Source: Deltaproteobacteria bacterium
GTDB taxonomy: Bacteria > Myxococcota > XYA12-FULL-58-9
DNA length: 64,000 nt
Direction: 5' to 3'
Assembly (NCBI GenBank): GCA_016218825.1
Contig: JACRCV010000118.1
Span: 1 to 64,000 of the forward strand
A program made the translations under genes and the position numbers. Below the pieces are notes generated by a model. It was not told the origin of the DNA, did not search any database, and saw nothing but the letters and a program-made list of their open reading frames with translations. The first letter of the stretch is position 1, and each line of letters begins with the position of its first letter. Positions 55,976 through 64,000 of this stretch are shown here, one piece after another.

Positions 55976-56896
55976 ATGAAACGCGACCTGATCTCGATCG
56001 CCGATCTGGGGCGCCCCGATCTGTTGCGCTACCTGGAGCAGGCGGCCCACGTTGAAGCGCTGCCCGCCGCCAGCAAGTCCCGCCTCCTCACCGGTCGGGT
56101 GTTGGCGGTGTTGTTCTTCGAGCCCAGCACCCGCACCCGCTTGAGCTTCGAGGCCGCGATGGCGCGCCTGGGCGGCAGCGTGTTGGGCTTCGCCGAGGCC
56201 ACGACCGCGTCGGTGGTGAAGGGCGAATCGCTGCGCGACACCGCGCGCACCGTCGAGCGCTACGCCGACATCCTCGCGATTCGCCATCCGCGCGAGGGCG
56301 CGGCGCGCGTCGTCGCCGAAGCGACCGGCATCCCGATCGTCAACGCCGGCGACGGCACCAACCAACACCCGAGCCAGACGCTGCTCGACCTCTACACCCT
56401 GAAGAAGTACTTCGGCACCCTCGACGGCCTGAAGATCGCGCTCGCCGGCGACCTCAAGTACTCGCGCACCGTGCACTCCTTGGTACAGGCGTTGGCGCTC
56501 TTCGACGCCGTCGAGTTCACCCTGGTGTCGCCGCCGATGTTGCGTCTGCCCGAGTACCTCCGCGAGTCCGGGCCGGCGGCGCGCGCCAAGTTCGCCGAGA
56601 CCGAGGTGCTCGACGACGCCGTCGAGCGCTGCAACGTGGTCTACATGACGCGGGTGCAAAAGGAGCGCTTCCCCGACCTCCTCGAGTACGAGAAGGTCAA
56701 GGACGCCTACTGCATCGACGCCCGTCTGTTGCAGCACGCCGCCCCCGGGCTGAAGATCATGCACCCGTTGCCGCGGGTGAACGAGATCCACGCCGACGTC
56801 GACCAGACCCCGCACGCCGGCTACTTCGACCAGGTCGCGAACGGCGTCATCATGCGCCAGGCGATCATGCTCGACCTCCTCGGAGTGACCCCATGA
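55976..56896 (+). CDS. pyrB: aspartate carbamoyltransferase catalytic subunit
   Basis: 306 residues. Carbamoyl-phosphate motif FFEPSTRTRLSFEAAM, the Lys loop VVKGESLRDTARTVE, NAGDGTNQHPSQTLLDLYTL and HPLPRVNEI near the C-terminus. It condenses carbamoyl phosphate with aspartate. It is coupled to pyrI by a 4-bp overlap (ATGA), matching an E. coli-like PyrB-PyrI holoenzyme. Confidence 0.97.
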   Translation: MKRDLISIADLGRPDLLRYLEQAAHVEALPAASKSRLLTGRVLAVLFFEPSTRTRLSFEAAMARLGGSVLGFAEATTASVVKGESLRDTARTVERYADILAIRHPREGAARVVAEATGIPIVNAGDGTNQHPSQTLLDLYTLKKYFGTLDGLKIALAGDLKYSRTVHSLVQALALFDAVEFTLVSPPMLRLPEYLRESGPAARAKFAETEVLDDAVERCNVVYMTRVQKERFPDLLEYEKVKDAYCIDARLLQHAAPGLKIMHPLPRVNEIHADVDQTPHAGYFDQVANGVIMRQAIMLDLLGVTP

Positions 56897-57372
56897 CCGA
56901 GAAGACCCTGCTGATCCCGAAGATCGAATCCGGCATCGTCATCGACCACATCCCCGCGGGCCTGGGCCTGAAGGTCCTGGAGATCATCCACTCGTACCCG
57001 GAGATGAGCGCGGTCGTGACCTCGGTGGGCCTGAACTACTCGAGCAGCAAGATCGCCAAGAAGGACATGATCAAGCTCCAGACCCAGGCGCTGCCGCCCC
57101 GCCTGATGCAGCACCTGGCGATGGCCGCGCCCGGGGTGAGCGTCAAGAGGGTCGAGCGCTACCGCGTGGTCGAGAAGCTCGTGATCACCGTGCCCGAGAC
57201 CATCGTCGGCACCGCCCGCTGCCGCAACCCCGGCTGCATCACCAACCACGAGCGCGACGTGGTGACGCGGTTCTCCTGCGTCGACCCGGGCGCCAAGCGC
57301 TTCCGCTGCTCGTTCTGTGAGGGGATCTTCCCAATCCACGAGCTCGAGGTCATCGTGCCGTCGCTCGTCTGA
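56893..57372 (+). CDS. pyrI: aspartate carbamoyltransferase regulatory subunit
   Basis: 159 residues. Nucleotide-binding domain (KIESGIVIDHIPAGLGLKVL, GLNYSSSKIAKKDMIKL) and a C-terminal zinc site with C-x4-C (CRNPGC) and C-x2-C (RCSFCEG). It binds CTP/ATP and bridges PyrB trimers, giving allosteric control. PyrI is typical of enterics and archaea and less common elsewhere; its presence implies feedback regulation by pyrimidine nucleotides. Confidence 0.95.
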   Translation: MTEKTLLIPKIESGIVIDHIPAGLGLKVLEIIHSYPEMSAVVTSVGLNYSSSKIAKKDMIKLQTQALPPRLMQHLAMAAPGVSVKRVERYRVVEKLVITVPETIVGTARCRNPGCITNHERDVVTRFSCVDPGAKRFRCSFCEGIFPIHELEVIVPSLV

Positions 57373-57387
57373 GCCGAGAGCCGCATC

Positions 57388-58317
57388 GTGCCCCACCCGA
57401 CCCTCGTCACCGACCTGTGCGGCGTCCGCCTCGAGAACCCGCTGGTGCTGGCCTCCGGGATCCTCGGAGTCACGGCGTCGTCACTGCTGCGCGTCGCGAA
57501 CAGCGGCGCCGGCGCGGTCACCACGAAGTCCTTCAGCGTCGACGAGCGCCCGGGCCACAAGGGGCCGACCATCCTGTCGTTCGGCGCCGGCCTCATCAAC
57601 GCCGTCGGCCTGTCGAACCCGGGCGTCGACGCCGCGGTGGCCGAGATCCGCGCCTACAAGGCCATCAGCCGGACGCCGATCGTCGCCTCGATCTTCGGCC
57701 GCACCGTCGACGAGTTCGGCGCGGTCGCCGAGCGCGCCGCCGCGGCCCACCCCGACCTGATCGAGGTCAACGTCTCCTGCCCCAACGTCGCCGCCGAGCT
57801 CGGCACGCCCTTCGAGGCCGATCCGGCGACCCTCGCCGCGGTCACCCGCAAGGTCAAAGCCGCGGCGCGGTCGGTGCCGGTGTCGGTCAAGCTGTCGACC
57901 AACTTCGGTTTCCTGGCGCGCGCCGCGCAGGCCGCCGCCGACGCCGGCGCCGACCTCCTGACCGCGATCAACACCGTCGGCCCCGGCATCGTCATCGACA
58001 CCAACGTCCGGCGTCCGGTCCTCGCCAACGTCACCGGCGGCGTGTCCGGGAGGGCGATCCTGCCGATCGCGGTGCGCGCGGTCTTCGAGATCAGCCGCGC
58101 GGTGCGGATCCCGATCATCGGCACCGGCGGCGTCGCCTCCGCCGAGGACGCGCTGCAGATGCTGATGGCCGGCGCAACCGCGGTCGGCATCGGCAGCGCG
58201 GTCTACGACCACGGCGTCGAGGTGTTCGCCGCGGTCGGGCGCGGCCTCACCGCCTACCTCGAACGCGAAGGGCTCGACCGCCTCGATTCCATCCGCGGAG
58301 CCGCGCATGTCGCGTGA
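57388..58317 (+). CDS. pyrD: dihydroorotate dehydrogenase class 1B catalytic subunit
   Basis: 309 residues. FMN TIM barrel with NPLVLASGILGVTASSLLRV, GAVTTKSFSVDERPGHKGP, the catalytic-Cys strand EVNVSCPNV, and late FMN-phosphate loops (GGVSGRAILPIAVRAVFE; IIGTGGVASAEDALQML). Cys as the active-site base marks class 1 enzymes; the adjacent PyrK-type subunit marks class 1B, which passes electrons to NAD. GTG start 57388 with GAGAG upstream. It overlaps pyrK by 11 bp. Confidence 0.95.
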   Translation: MPHPTLVTDLCGVRLENPLVLASGILGVTASSLLRVANSGAGAVTTKSFSVDERPGHKGPTILSFGAGLINAVGLSNPGVDAAVAEIRAYKAISRTPIVASIFGRTVDEFGAVAERAAAAHPDLIEVNVSCPNVAAELGTPFEADPATLAAVTRKVKAAARSVPVSVKLSTNFGFLARAAQAAADAGADLLTAINTVGPGIVIDTNVRRPVLANVTGGVSGRAILPIAVRAVFEISRAVRIPIIGTGGVASAEDALQMLMAGATAVGIGSAVYDHGVEVFAAVGRGLTAYLEREGLDRLDSIRGAAHVA

Positions 58318-59095
58318 TCCGGCGTTGATGCGAACCTTCCGGGTGGCGAAGGTCACCACCCACGCGCCCGGTCTCGTGAGCCTGTACGTCGAGCAGACCT
58401 ACCCGATCACCCCCGGGCAGTTCGTCAACCTCTGGATCCCCGGCGTCGACGAACGGCCGTTCTCGGTCTCCGACGTCAAAGACGGCCTGGTCGAGATCTC
58501 GGTCAAGGCGCTCGGCCCGTTCTCGCGCCGCCTGGTCGAGGTCCGGCGCCATGATTGGCTCGGGGTCCGCGGCCCCTTCGGCACCGGCTTCACCGCGGCC
58601 GAGCACGGATTGCTGGTGGGCGGCGGCATCGGCGTCGCGCCGTTGCGCTTCCTCGACCGTGTCCTCGCGGCCCAGGGCCTGTCGCGCCGCCTGTTGTTCG
58701 GGGTGAAGAGCGCCGCGGAGTTGATCTTCCCCGCCGCCTACGCCGGCACCGCCGAGCTGTGGAGCGATGACGGCAGCCTCGGGGAGCGCGGCCTCGTCAC
58801 CCAAGGCCTCGAGCGCGCCCTCGCCGCCGCGGCGCCTCGGGTCATCTACGCCGCCGGGCCGGAGCCGATGCTCCTCGCGGTCTTGCGGCTGGCGCGCGCC
58901 CACCAGATCCCGGCGCAGCTGTCGTTCGAGCGCGCCATGAAGTGCGGCTTCGGCATCTGCGGCCAGTGCTGCATGGACGGCGCCGGCCTCCGCGTCTGCG
59001 TCGAAGGGCCGGTGCTCACCGACCTGCAGCTGCACCAGGTCACCGATCTCGGCCTCCCCCGCCGCGGCCCCTCCGGCCGGCGCCTCGGAGCGTGA
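58307..59095 (+). CDS. pyrK: dihydroorotate dehydrogenase electron-transfer subunit
   Basis: 262 residues. Ferredoxin-reductase-like FAD domain (FVNLWIPGVDERPFSVSDV), NAD domain (LLVGGGIGVAPLRFLDRVLA; VIYAAGPEPMLLAVLRLARA) and a C-terminal [2Fe-2S] site, C-G-F-G-I-C-G-Q-C with a fourth Cys in GLRVCVEGPVL. It takes electrons from PyrD to NAD. Six bases separate it from the next gene, so that gene is in the same unit. Confidence 0.95.
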   Translation: MSRDPALMRTFRVAKVTTHAPGLVSLYVEQTYPITPGQFVNLWIPGVDERPFSVSDVKDGLVEISVKALGPFSRRLVEVRRHDWLGVRGPFGTGFTAAEHGLLVGGGIGVAPLRFLDRVLAAQGLSRRLLFGVKSAAELIFPAAYAGTAELWSDDGSLGERGLVTQGLERALAAAAPRVIYAAGPEPMLLAVLRLARAHQIPAQLSFERAMKCGFGICGQCCMDGAGLRVCVEGPVLTDLQLHQVTDLGLPRRGPSGRRLGA

Positions 59096-59101
59096 GCCGC
59101 G

Positions 59102-60133
59102 ATGCCCGCCGCGCCGCAAGACCCAGACCTCCGGGACGACCTGGTCGAGGCGCTGGCACTCGGCCGCCTCGCCGCCGCTGAGCTCGCGGCCATCGTGCCG
59201 CGGGAGCTCGAGGCGCTCTTCGAGCTCGGCGCGAGCCTGTTGGACGCCGGCCGCGACGACGCCGCCGCGGACGTGTTCGGAGGGCTCGTGGCGCTGTTCC
59301 CCTTCACCCCGAAGTACTGGCGCGCCTACGGCGTCGCCCTGCACCGGCGCCTGGAGATCGCGCGGGCCCGCGCCGCCTACGACGCGGCGCTGACCCTCGA
59401 GCCCACACACCAAGCGACCCGCTGCTACCGCGCCGAGGTGTTGTTGTACGCCGGTGACCTCGAGCTCGCCCGCGCCGAGCTCGAAGATCTGGCGCAGCAC
59501 GGCGCGCCCGCGGTCGCCGCGCGTGCCACGCTCCTGCTCGCGGCGTTCGCCGAGCTCGCCGACCTCGCGGCGCCGCCGGCGCCCGCCCCGGCGGCGGCGG
59601 TCGCCCCGGCGCGCTTCACGTTGGGCCCGAACGGCGAGCTGCCCCGCGCCCGCCCGGCGTTTTGCGACGTGACCGAGCCGACGATCACGATCGCCGCAGA
59701 GACCACCGTCACCGCGCGGATCTTCGCGCCGGTCCTCGACGACGCGCCCTTCCCCACCGCGCTCGACGCGGCGTTGACCGCGCCGCTCACCGGCTTCGGC
59801 AAAGAGATCGATTTCGCGGCCGCCGACGGCAAGGCCCAGGGCGGCAGCGGCGACACCACCGCGGTGTTGCGGCATCGCCCGGGTGAGCACCCCCCGGCGC
59901 CGCAGAGCAAGAACATCACCGCGACGGCGCTGGTGTCGCACCGAAAGCAGGCGCTGGCGCGTTCTGCCGACCGGCGGCCGGCGGCCGCGACGTCGTCCGG
60001 CACGACGCGGCGCACGACGGTCACCGCCATCGTCAAGCGGCGCCTGCACGAGTCGCTGGCGACCGATCTGGACGCCCAGTCTGTGCCGACGACCCCCGAA
60101 GAGCGTGTCTTGCCCGCCGGCGAGGAGAAGTAG
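59102..60133 (+). CDS. TPR protein resembling type III secretion class II (SycD/LcrH) chaperones
   Basis: 343 residues. Residues about 35-150 hold three TPR-like helical pairs: LFELGASLLDAGRDDAAADV, PKYWRAYGVALHRRLEIARA, TRCYRAEVLLYAGDLELARA. Spacing and the K-Y-W-R-A-Y-G segment match LcrH/SycD/IpgC chaperones, which bind translocator proteins. The remaining about 190 residues are low-complexity, Ala/Pro/Thr-rich, with a basic run (SGTTRRTTVTAIVKRRLHE), and are not found in canonical chaperones. It follows pyrK by 6 bp and precedes an unknown gene by 3 bp, so it is translationally coupled to the operon. A plain TPR scaffold is the alternative. Confidence 0.6.
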   Translation: MPAAPQDPDLRDDLVEALALGRLAAAELAAIVPRELEALFELGASLLDAGRDDAAADVFGGLVALFPFTPKYWRAYGVALHRRLEIARARAAYDAALTLEPTHQATRCYRAEVLLYAGDLELARAELEDLAQHGAPAVAARATLLLAAFAELADLAAPPAPAPAAAVAPARFTLGPNGELPRARPAFCDVTEPTITIAAETTVTARIFAPVLDDAPFPTALDAALTAPLTGFGKEIDFAAADGKAQGGSGDTTAVLRHRPGEHPPAPQSKNITATALVSHRKQALARSADRRPAAATSSGTTRRTTVTAIVKRRLHESLATDLDAQSVPTTPEERVLPAGEEK

Positions 60134-60136
60134 CCG

Positions 60137-60844
60137 ATGGCCGAAGGTCGTCCCGAGCTCAACCTCCGCCACGTCATCCTCCCGTGGGCGCCGCCGGAGC
60201 CCGAGCCCATCGGCCCGGATCCGCAGGCCGGCGCCCGCCTGAGCGCGGAGGCCGCGAAGCTCAAGGTCAGCCCCGATCGGCTGACGATCGAGCGCAAGCA
60301 CGAGCGCTCCAAACCGGCCGGCGCCCAAAGTCGCGCTGCCCTTCCGGCCGCCTCGACGCCGCCGCTGTTCGCCGCCGCGACCCTCTTCAAACCCCACCCG
60401 AGCATCCCCGACGAAGACCGCGCCCACCTCGACCCCGAGGCGCTGCTGTCGGCGGCCGTGGCGCTCGACGTCCTCGCCACGCGAACCCGGCCCATCCGAC
60501 CGGACTCCGACGTCCTGCTGCACTTCGCCGAAGCGCTCCTCGCCGTCGGTCAATTGGGCGGCATCGACGACGCCGCGAAGACGCGCCTGTTGGAGCACGC
60601 CGCCTCCCGCAGCGGCCAGCTCCGGGGGCTGTTGAGCCGCGAGGTGGCGGCGCGCATGCAGGCGGCGCCGAGACCGGTGTCAGAGGTGACCGCGGTCACC
60701 GCGGCGACCGCGATCACGCCGAGCACGCCGCGCACCGTCGCGCACGCCGTGCACCGCATCGAGAAGGCGGCGGCGCGGGTGGTCGCCGAAGCGCGCCTGC
60801 GACTCGAAGCGCGCGAGCGGGTGCTGCAGTATCGCCAGGGGTGA
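60137..60844 (+). CDS. unknown protein coupled to the TPR gene
   Basis: 235 residues, no family recognised. The N-terminus begins ELNLRHVILPWAPPEPEP, followed by Ala/Pro-rich sequence to about 90. A helical middle (DPEALLSAAVALDVLATRTR; GGIDDAAKTRLLEHAASRSG) precedes a Thr/Ala-rich spacer and a C-terminal amphipathic helix rich in Arg/Glu (AARVVAEARLRLEARERVLQ). No signal peptide or membrane helix. Codon use is like the neighbours. Coupling to the SycD-like gene makes a chaperone client or apparatus component one idea, but nothing in the sequence proves it. Confidence 0.6.
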   Translation: MAEGRPELNLRHVILPWAPPEPEPIGPDPQAGARLSAEAAKLKVSPDRLTIERKHERSKPAGAQSRAALPAASTPPLFAAATLFKPHPSIPDEDRAHLDPEALLSAAVALDVLATRTRPIRPDSDVLLHFAEALLAVGQLGGIDDAAKTRLLEHAASRSGQLRGLLSREVAARMQAAPRPVSEVTAVTAATAITPSTPRTVAHAVHRIEKAAARVVAEARLRLEARERVLQYRQG

Positions 60845-60862
60845 CCGGCGGCGCCGTCCGGC

Positions 60863-63800
60863 TCAGGCGATCCCGAGCCTCGCCAGCTCTCTGGCGAAGT
60901 CGCCCTCGCCACGAGTCTGAATGCCGGTGTCGTACTTGCCGAGCTGGTTGGTCAGGCACTTGTGCAAAGCACCGCGAGCCTGCGGTGACAACGAGGTCAC
61001 CGTCGGATCGATCGCCTTGCCCTTGTGGGCCGCGCGCGGCTGACAGATCTGGGCCGCGAAGTTGTCGCGCCACATCCAACCTACGAGCGGCACGATGCGG
61101 GTCACCAACGACGACGCCAGCGCCGGGTTGGTCTCGGCGATGGTCTGAATCACCGTCGCCACCTCCGGCTTCGGGCTCGAGGTCGGCAGCATTCGCCGCG
61201 TCAGGAGGTTGAAGCGCGACGCCAGAGCCTCGGCGAGCTCGCGGGCCGCCGGGTCATTCGGCGCCAAGGCGCTGACCTCCGCCACCAGCTTCTCCCCCTC
61301 GGGGCTGGCGCGCCGCGCCGGATCGACGAGGGTGTCCAAGATCGCGGCCGGATTCTCGCGCAAGCTCTTGGCCAAGGTCGAAGCCGGCGCCTGTTCCTTG
61401 CTGCCGGCGTCGGGCGTCCCGGCCTGCGGCGCCGTCACCTTCTCGCCTGCGGGCGCCGGGGTCTGCTTCTGCGGCTGCGGCTTGGTCTTCACGGGCCGAT
61501 CCGCGGTCTTGGTGTCCTTCTCCTGACGACCGCCGATGACCGCCTTGCGTTCCGGCTCCGGCGGCGGCGGGGCCGCTGCGGGTGCCGGCGCCTTGGCGGC
61601 CGCCTCTTCCTGGACCTGCTTCGCGGCGGCCTTGCGCAGCTCCTCCAGGACCGCGAGCTTCTGCCGCGCCGACTGCGGCGCGCCCACGGCGATGTTGATC
61701 CCGGAGCGCTTGGCGTCCGTGACCAGCCTCTGCCAGGTGGCGTCGTCGGGGCTCGCCTGCATCCGCGCCGCGATCCGCGCCGCCATCAGCGCGCTCACCA
61801 CGCCGGTGCCGGCGCCGCCCTTCAACGCGTCGGCCCAGGCCATGTCCAGCGCCGCGACGACCGGCGCCGCGGTGAGAGTGGTGGTGGCCGTTGCGGTCGC
61901 CGAGCCCGCCGTGGTCGCCGCCGCCGAGCCGGTGGCGACAGGAGAGACCGCCGGCGCCGAGACGCTCGCGCCGCCGCTCGCCGGCGTGGTCACAGGCGTG
62001 CTCACGTTGGCGGTCGTTGCTGTCGTCGCGGTCGTTGCGGTCGTTGCGGTCGGGGTCGCCGCCGCCGAGCCCGACGACGTCGGGCCCGAGAACCGCGTGC
62101 CGGCGCCACCGCTCGACGGCACGCCGCCGGTCGTCGGTGTCACCGTCGAGGTGCCCGGAGACGTAACGCCGCTCGTCGCTCCGGCTGGCGGCGTCACCAC
62201 CTGCTGGTTCTGCGGCTGCGGCGTGACCGTGTGCGGACCGCCGGAGATCGGGGTCTGCGGCTGCGGGGTGACCGTCCCTGGGCCACCCGGGATGGGAGTC
62301 TGCGGCTCCGGCGTCACCGTCCCGGATCCGCCATCGGTCGGCGGGTTCGTCGGGTCCGTGGGCGGCTCGGTCGGCGGCTTTGTGGGGTCTTCGACCTTGC
62401 CCCGATGCAGCCGGTCATACGCCTTCTGCACGTAGTCGACCGCGACCGTGACCACCGCGCCGGCCACGAAGCCGGTGCCGGCATCACCCACCGCGCCCTC
62501 GATCAGCGTCTTGGTGCCGGCCTGCAGACCCTTGTCCCAGGTCCGGCCTTCCATGCCGCGCGCCAAGGCGCCGTAGACCACCGCCTGCTTGGCGCCGATC
62601 ACGCCGCCGTTGACCGCCTTCAGCCAGATCGAGACGTCGGTCGGCAGCTTCGCGAACGCCTGCGCCCCGAAGTGCGCCAAGAGCCCGGCCGCCCCGCCCT
62701 TGATCGCCTGCTTCAAGAGCTCGACCTTGTCGCGCTCGCCGGCGAGCATATAGGTGCCGGTCTTCACCGTAGCGCCGACGCCGAACAGGATCGCCGGTGA
62801 CAGCTCCGGCGCGCTGATCATCGTCGCCGCCAACGCAATAGTCAGCGCGACGTTCGACACCATCTCGATGCGCTGACCCTTCAGCTGATCGTACTGCGAC
62901 ACCCGCGCCAACAGCTCGCTGTAGGCGTAGCGCACCCGCTCCAGCTGCTGTTCGCTGGCCTCGCCCTTGTCGTTCTTGGCGAGGGTCGCGTCGCGCACCG
63001 CGGCCGCGACCTTGTCGGCGTAGACCTCGACGCCGGCGCCCTGCGGCCCGAGGAAGTCCATCACCATGCGCGAGAAGCCGTTGCCGCGGGCGTCGGTGAC
63101 CATGTCGCGCACGCTGTTGACGAAGACCGACTCCTTCATCCCCGCCTTGGCCGCGAACTGCGCCGGGCCGCCGGCAGCCTTGACCAGGTCTTGCAGGCCC
63201 TGCAGGCCGTCGCGCTGCGCGCCGGGGGTCCGCAAGTCGGCGTCGCCGAAGTTCTTCGCGATCCACTCGTCGACGTCGCCGATGTTCTGCTTGATCCAGG
63301 CGGTGACCACCGGATCGGTCTCGCCGGCGAGGTACGCCGAGATCATCAGGGCGAGCTCGTCGAAGTCGTGCGGCATCACCTGGGCGATGATCGTCGCGCG
63401 CCGGGTGTCCTGGCCCTTCAGCCCCTTGAGATCGTCGAGGAGCGGGTTCGGCCCGGTCTCGAGGTTGATCGCCTTGCCCGTGATCCGGGCGTACTCGGTC
63501 ATCGCCACGACCTTCTCGAGCGGCGACAGCTTGCCGAGGGTCTCCATGATCACGTCGTTCTCGGTCTTGCCGAACACCCCGAACAGGCCGGGCTCGTGCA
63601 TCGCGTAGACCAGGCGCTCCGCCGGCGTCAGCACGCCGTGCTCGGCGAGGATCGCGGCGCGCGACGGGATCTTGCGCCCATCCGGCAGCGTGATCTCGCG
63701 GCCGAGCTTCTCACCGACGTAGGCGTCGAGGTCCTTGTTCTTGGCGCGCTTGAGCTCGGCCTTGACGTCCCGCAGGAACGCCGCGCGCTGCGCCGCGCTC

Positions 63801-63997
63801 AAGTCGGGGCGGTCCAGGACCTCGTACACCGCGTGGTCCGCGGTCCCTGCCAGCCCGAGGAAGCCGGAGTCGAGGGCGTTGATGATCCGGAGCGCCGCGA
63901 CCTTCGGCGAATCGAACGACCGGCCGCGCAACACCTCGGCGGCCAGCGCCTCTTCGCACGAGCCGTTCGTGAGCGGCTCGTTGACGTCGATCAACAT
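60863..63997 (-). CDS. large protein with annexin-like repeats and low-complexity linker, at right edge
   Basis: 1044 residues from ATG 63997; the frame stays open to the window edge, so the true start may lie outside. Residues about 33-100 and 125-195 each match an annexin-like repeat: GLAGTADHAVYEVLD, LSAAQRAAFLRDVKAEL, KDLDAYVGEKLG; then VFGKTENDVIMETLGKLSP. A long helical region follows with a hydrophobic stretch at about 380-410 (NVALTIALAATMISAPELSP) and another near 510 (GFVAGAVVTVAVDYVQKAY). A Thr/Pro/Gly linker with 15-residue repeats covers about 540-700. A helical, Pro/Lys-rich tail ends in a conserved-looking block with two Cys. No signal peptide is visible. It looks like a secreted or translocated multi-module protein; the export route is not evident. 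Confidence 0.65.
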   Translation of the reverse strand: MLIDVNEPLTNGSCEEALAAEVLRGRSFDSPKVAALRIINALDSGFLGLAGTADHAVYEVLDRPDLSAAQRAAFLRDVKAELKRAKNKDLDAYVGEKLGREITLPDGRKIPSRAAILAEHGVLTPAERLVYAMHEPGLFGVFGKTENDVIMETLGKLSPLEKVVAMTEYARITGKAINLETGPNPLLDDLKGLKGQDTRRATIIAQVMPHDFDELALMISAYLAGETDPVVTAWIKQNIGDVDEWIAKNFGDADLRTPGAQRDGLQGLQDLVKAAGGPAQFAAKAGMKESVFVNSVRDMVTDARGNGFSRMVMDFLGPQGAGVEVYADKVAAAVRDATLAKNDKGEASEQQLERVRYAYSELLARVSQYDQLKGQRIEMVSNVALTIALAATMISAPELSPAILFGVGATVKTGTYMLAGERDKVELLKQAIKGGAAGLLAHFGAQAFAKLPTDVSIWLKAVNGGVIGAKQAVVYGALARGMEGRTWDKGLQAGTKTLIEGAVGDAGTGFVAGAVVTVAVDYVQKAYDRLHRGKVEDPTKPPTEPPTDPTNPPTDGGSGTVTPEPQTPIPGGPGTVTPQPQTPISGGPHTVTPQPQNQQVVTPPAGATSGVTSPGTSTVTPTTGGVPSSGGAGTRFSGPTSSGSAAATPTATTATTATTATTANVSTPVTTPASGGASVSAPAVSPVATGSAAATTAGSATATATTTLTAAPVVAALDMAWADALKGGAGTGVVSALMAARIAARMQASPDDATWQRLVTDAKRSGINIAVGAPQSARQKLAVLEELRKAAAKQVQEEAAAKAPAPAAAPPPPEPERKAVIGGRQEKDTKTADRPVKTKPQPQKQTPAPAGEKVTAPQAGTPDAGSKEQAPASTLAKSLRENPAAILDTLVDPARRASPEGEKLVAEVSALAPNDPAARELAEALASRFNLLTRRMLPTSSPKPEVATVIQTIAETNPALASSLVTRIVPLVGWMWRDNFAAQICQPRAAHKGKAIDPTVTSLSPQARGALHKCLTNQLGKYDTGIQTRGEGDFARELARLGIA
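62209..62334. repeat. 45-nt tandem repeats within the linker of the annexin-like protein
   Basis: Units start at 62209, 62254 and 62299 (exactly 45 nt apart; about 2.8 copies). They encode a Gly-x-Thr-Val-Thr-Pro-x-Pro-Gln-Thr-Pro-Ile unit on the minus strand. A separate microsatellite-like run of a 9-nt Thr/Ala-coding unit lies at about 62000-62060. Confidence 0.85.
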
Positions 63998-64000
63998 CTT

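Overview
This is a high-GC (about 70%) bacterial chromosome segment, most likely from a myxobacterium-like (Myxococcota / former Deltaproteobacteria) organism. The evidence is the codon usage, the many large predicted lipoproteins built from eukaryote-like repeats (IPT/TIG, EGF-like, RCC1), FHA-domain signalling proteins, an FHA sigma-54 activator, paired amidohydrolases and the gene-dense layout with 4-bp start/stop overlaps. I saw no rRNA, tRNA, CRISPR array or intact insertion sequence.

Layout. 1-250: gene debris (a possible coiled-coil reading frame at the edge and a 36-residue stump of an NAD-dependent epimerase). 255-4043: slyX and a PilZ-TM-AMIN protein (minus), then ssb and a YihY-type membrane protein (plus). 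4040-12504: envelope region with two large divergent lipoproteins, a small EGF-like lipoprotein lying between two 57/58-bp direct repeats, and a PEGA protein. 12658-17436: a compact Tad/type IV-like secretion block made of a CpaC secretin, an FHA-CpaF ATPase fusion and a double-FHA/TPR membrane protein. 17462-21129: a mosaic lipoprotein divergent from an orphan response regulator, with two TGACGTCA boxes between them. 21275-27683: outer-membrane barrel, polyprenyl synthase, FHA sigma-54 activator, YgfZ and a HEAT-like membrane protein.

27760-35694: a molybdenum hydroxylase cluster (XdhC, MocA-like, two amidohydrolases, then FAD, 2Fe-2S and molybdopterin subunits). 35591-40806: surface or envelope glycan genes (multi-TM protein, DPM1-like glycosyltransferase, methyltransferase, sulfatase-fold lipoprotein). 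40803-44348: fadI-fadJ beta-oxidation genes with a recognisable promoter and inverted-repeat operator. 44402-52284, all minus: GT-C glycosyltransferase, class A PBP, a metallo-beta-lactamase-fold protein that lacks its metal ligands, and a divergent membrane pyrophosphatase.

52367-60844, all plus: a nearly complete UMP operon in the order small ORF, methyltransferase, pyrC, pyrE, pyrF, pyrB, pyrI, pyrD, pyrK. Only carbamoyl-phosphate synthase is missing. The operon runs directly into a TPR protein resembling type III secretion class II chaperones and an unknown partner. These face a convergent, large, low-complexity-linked protein with two annexin-like repeats that reaches the right edge. This last pair, the FHA-CpaF block and the repeat-flanked or mosaic lipoproteins are the least conventional parts of the window.
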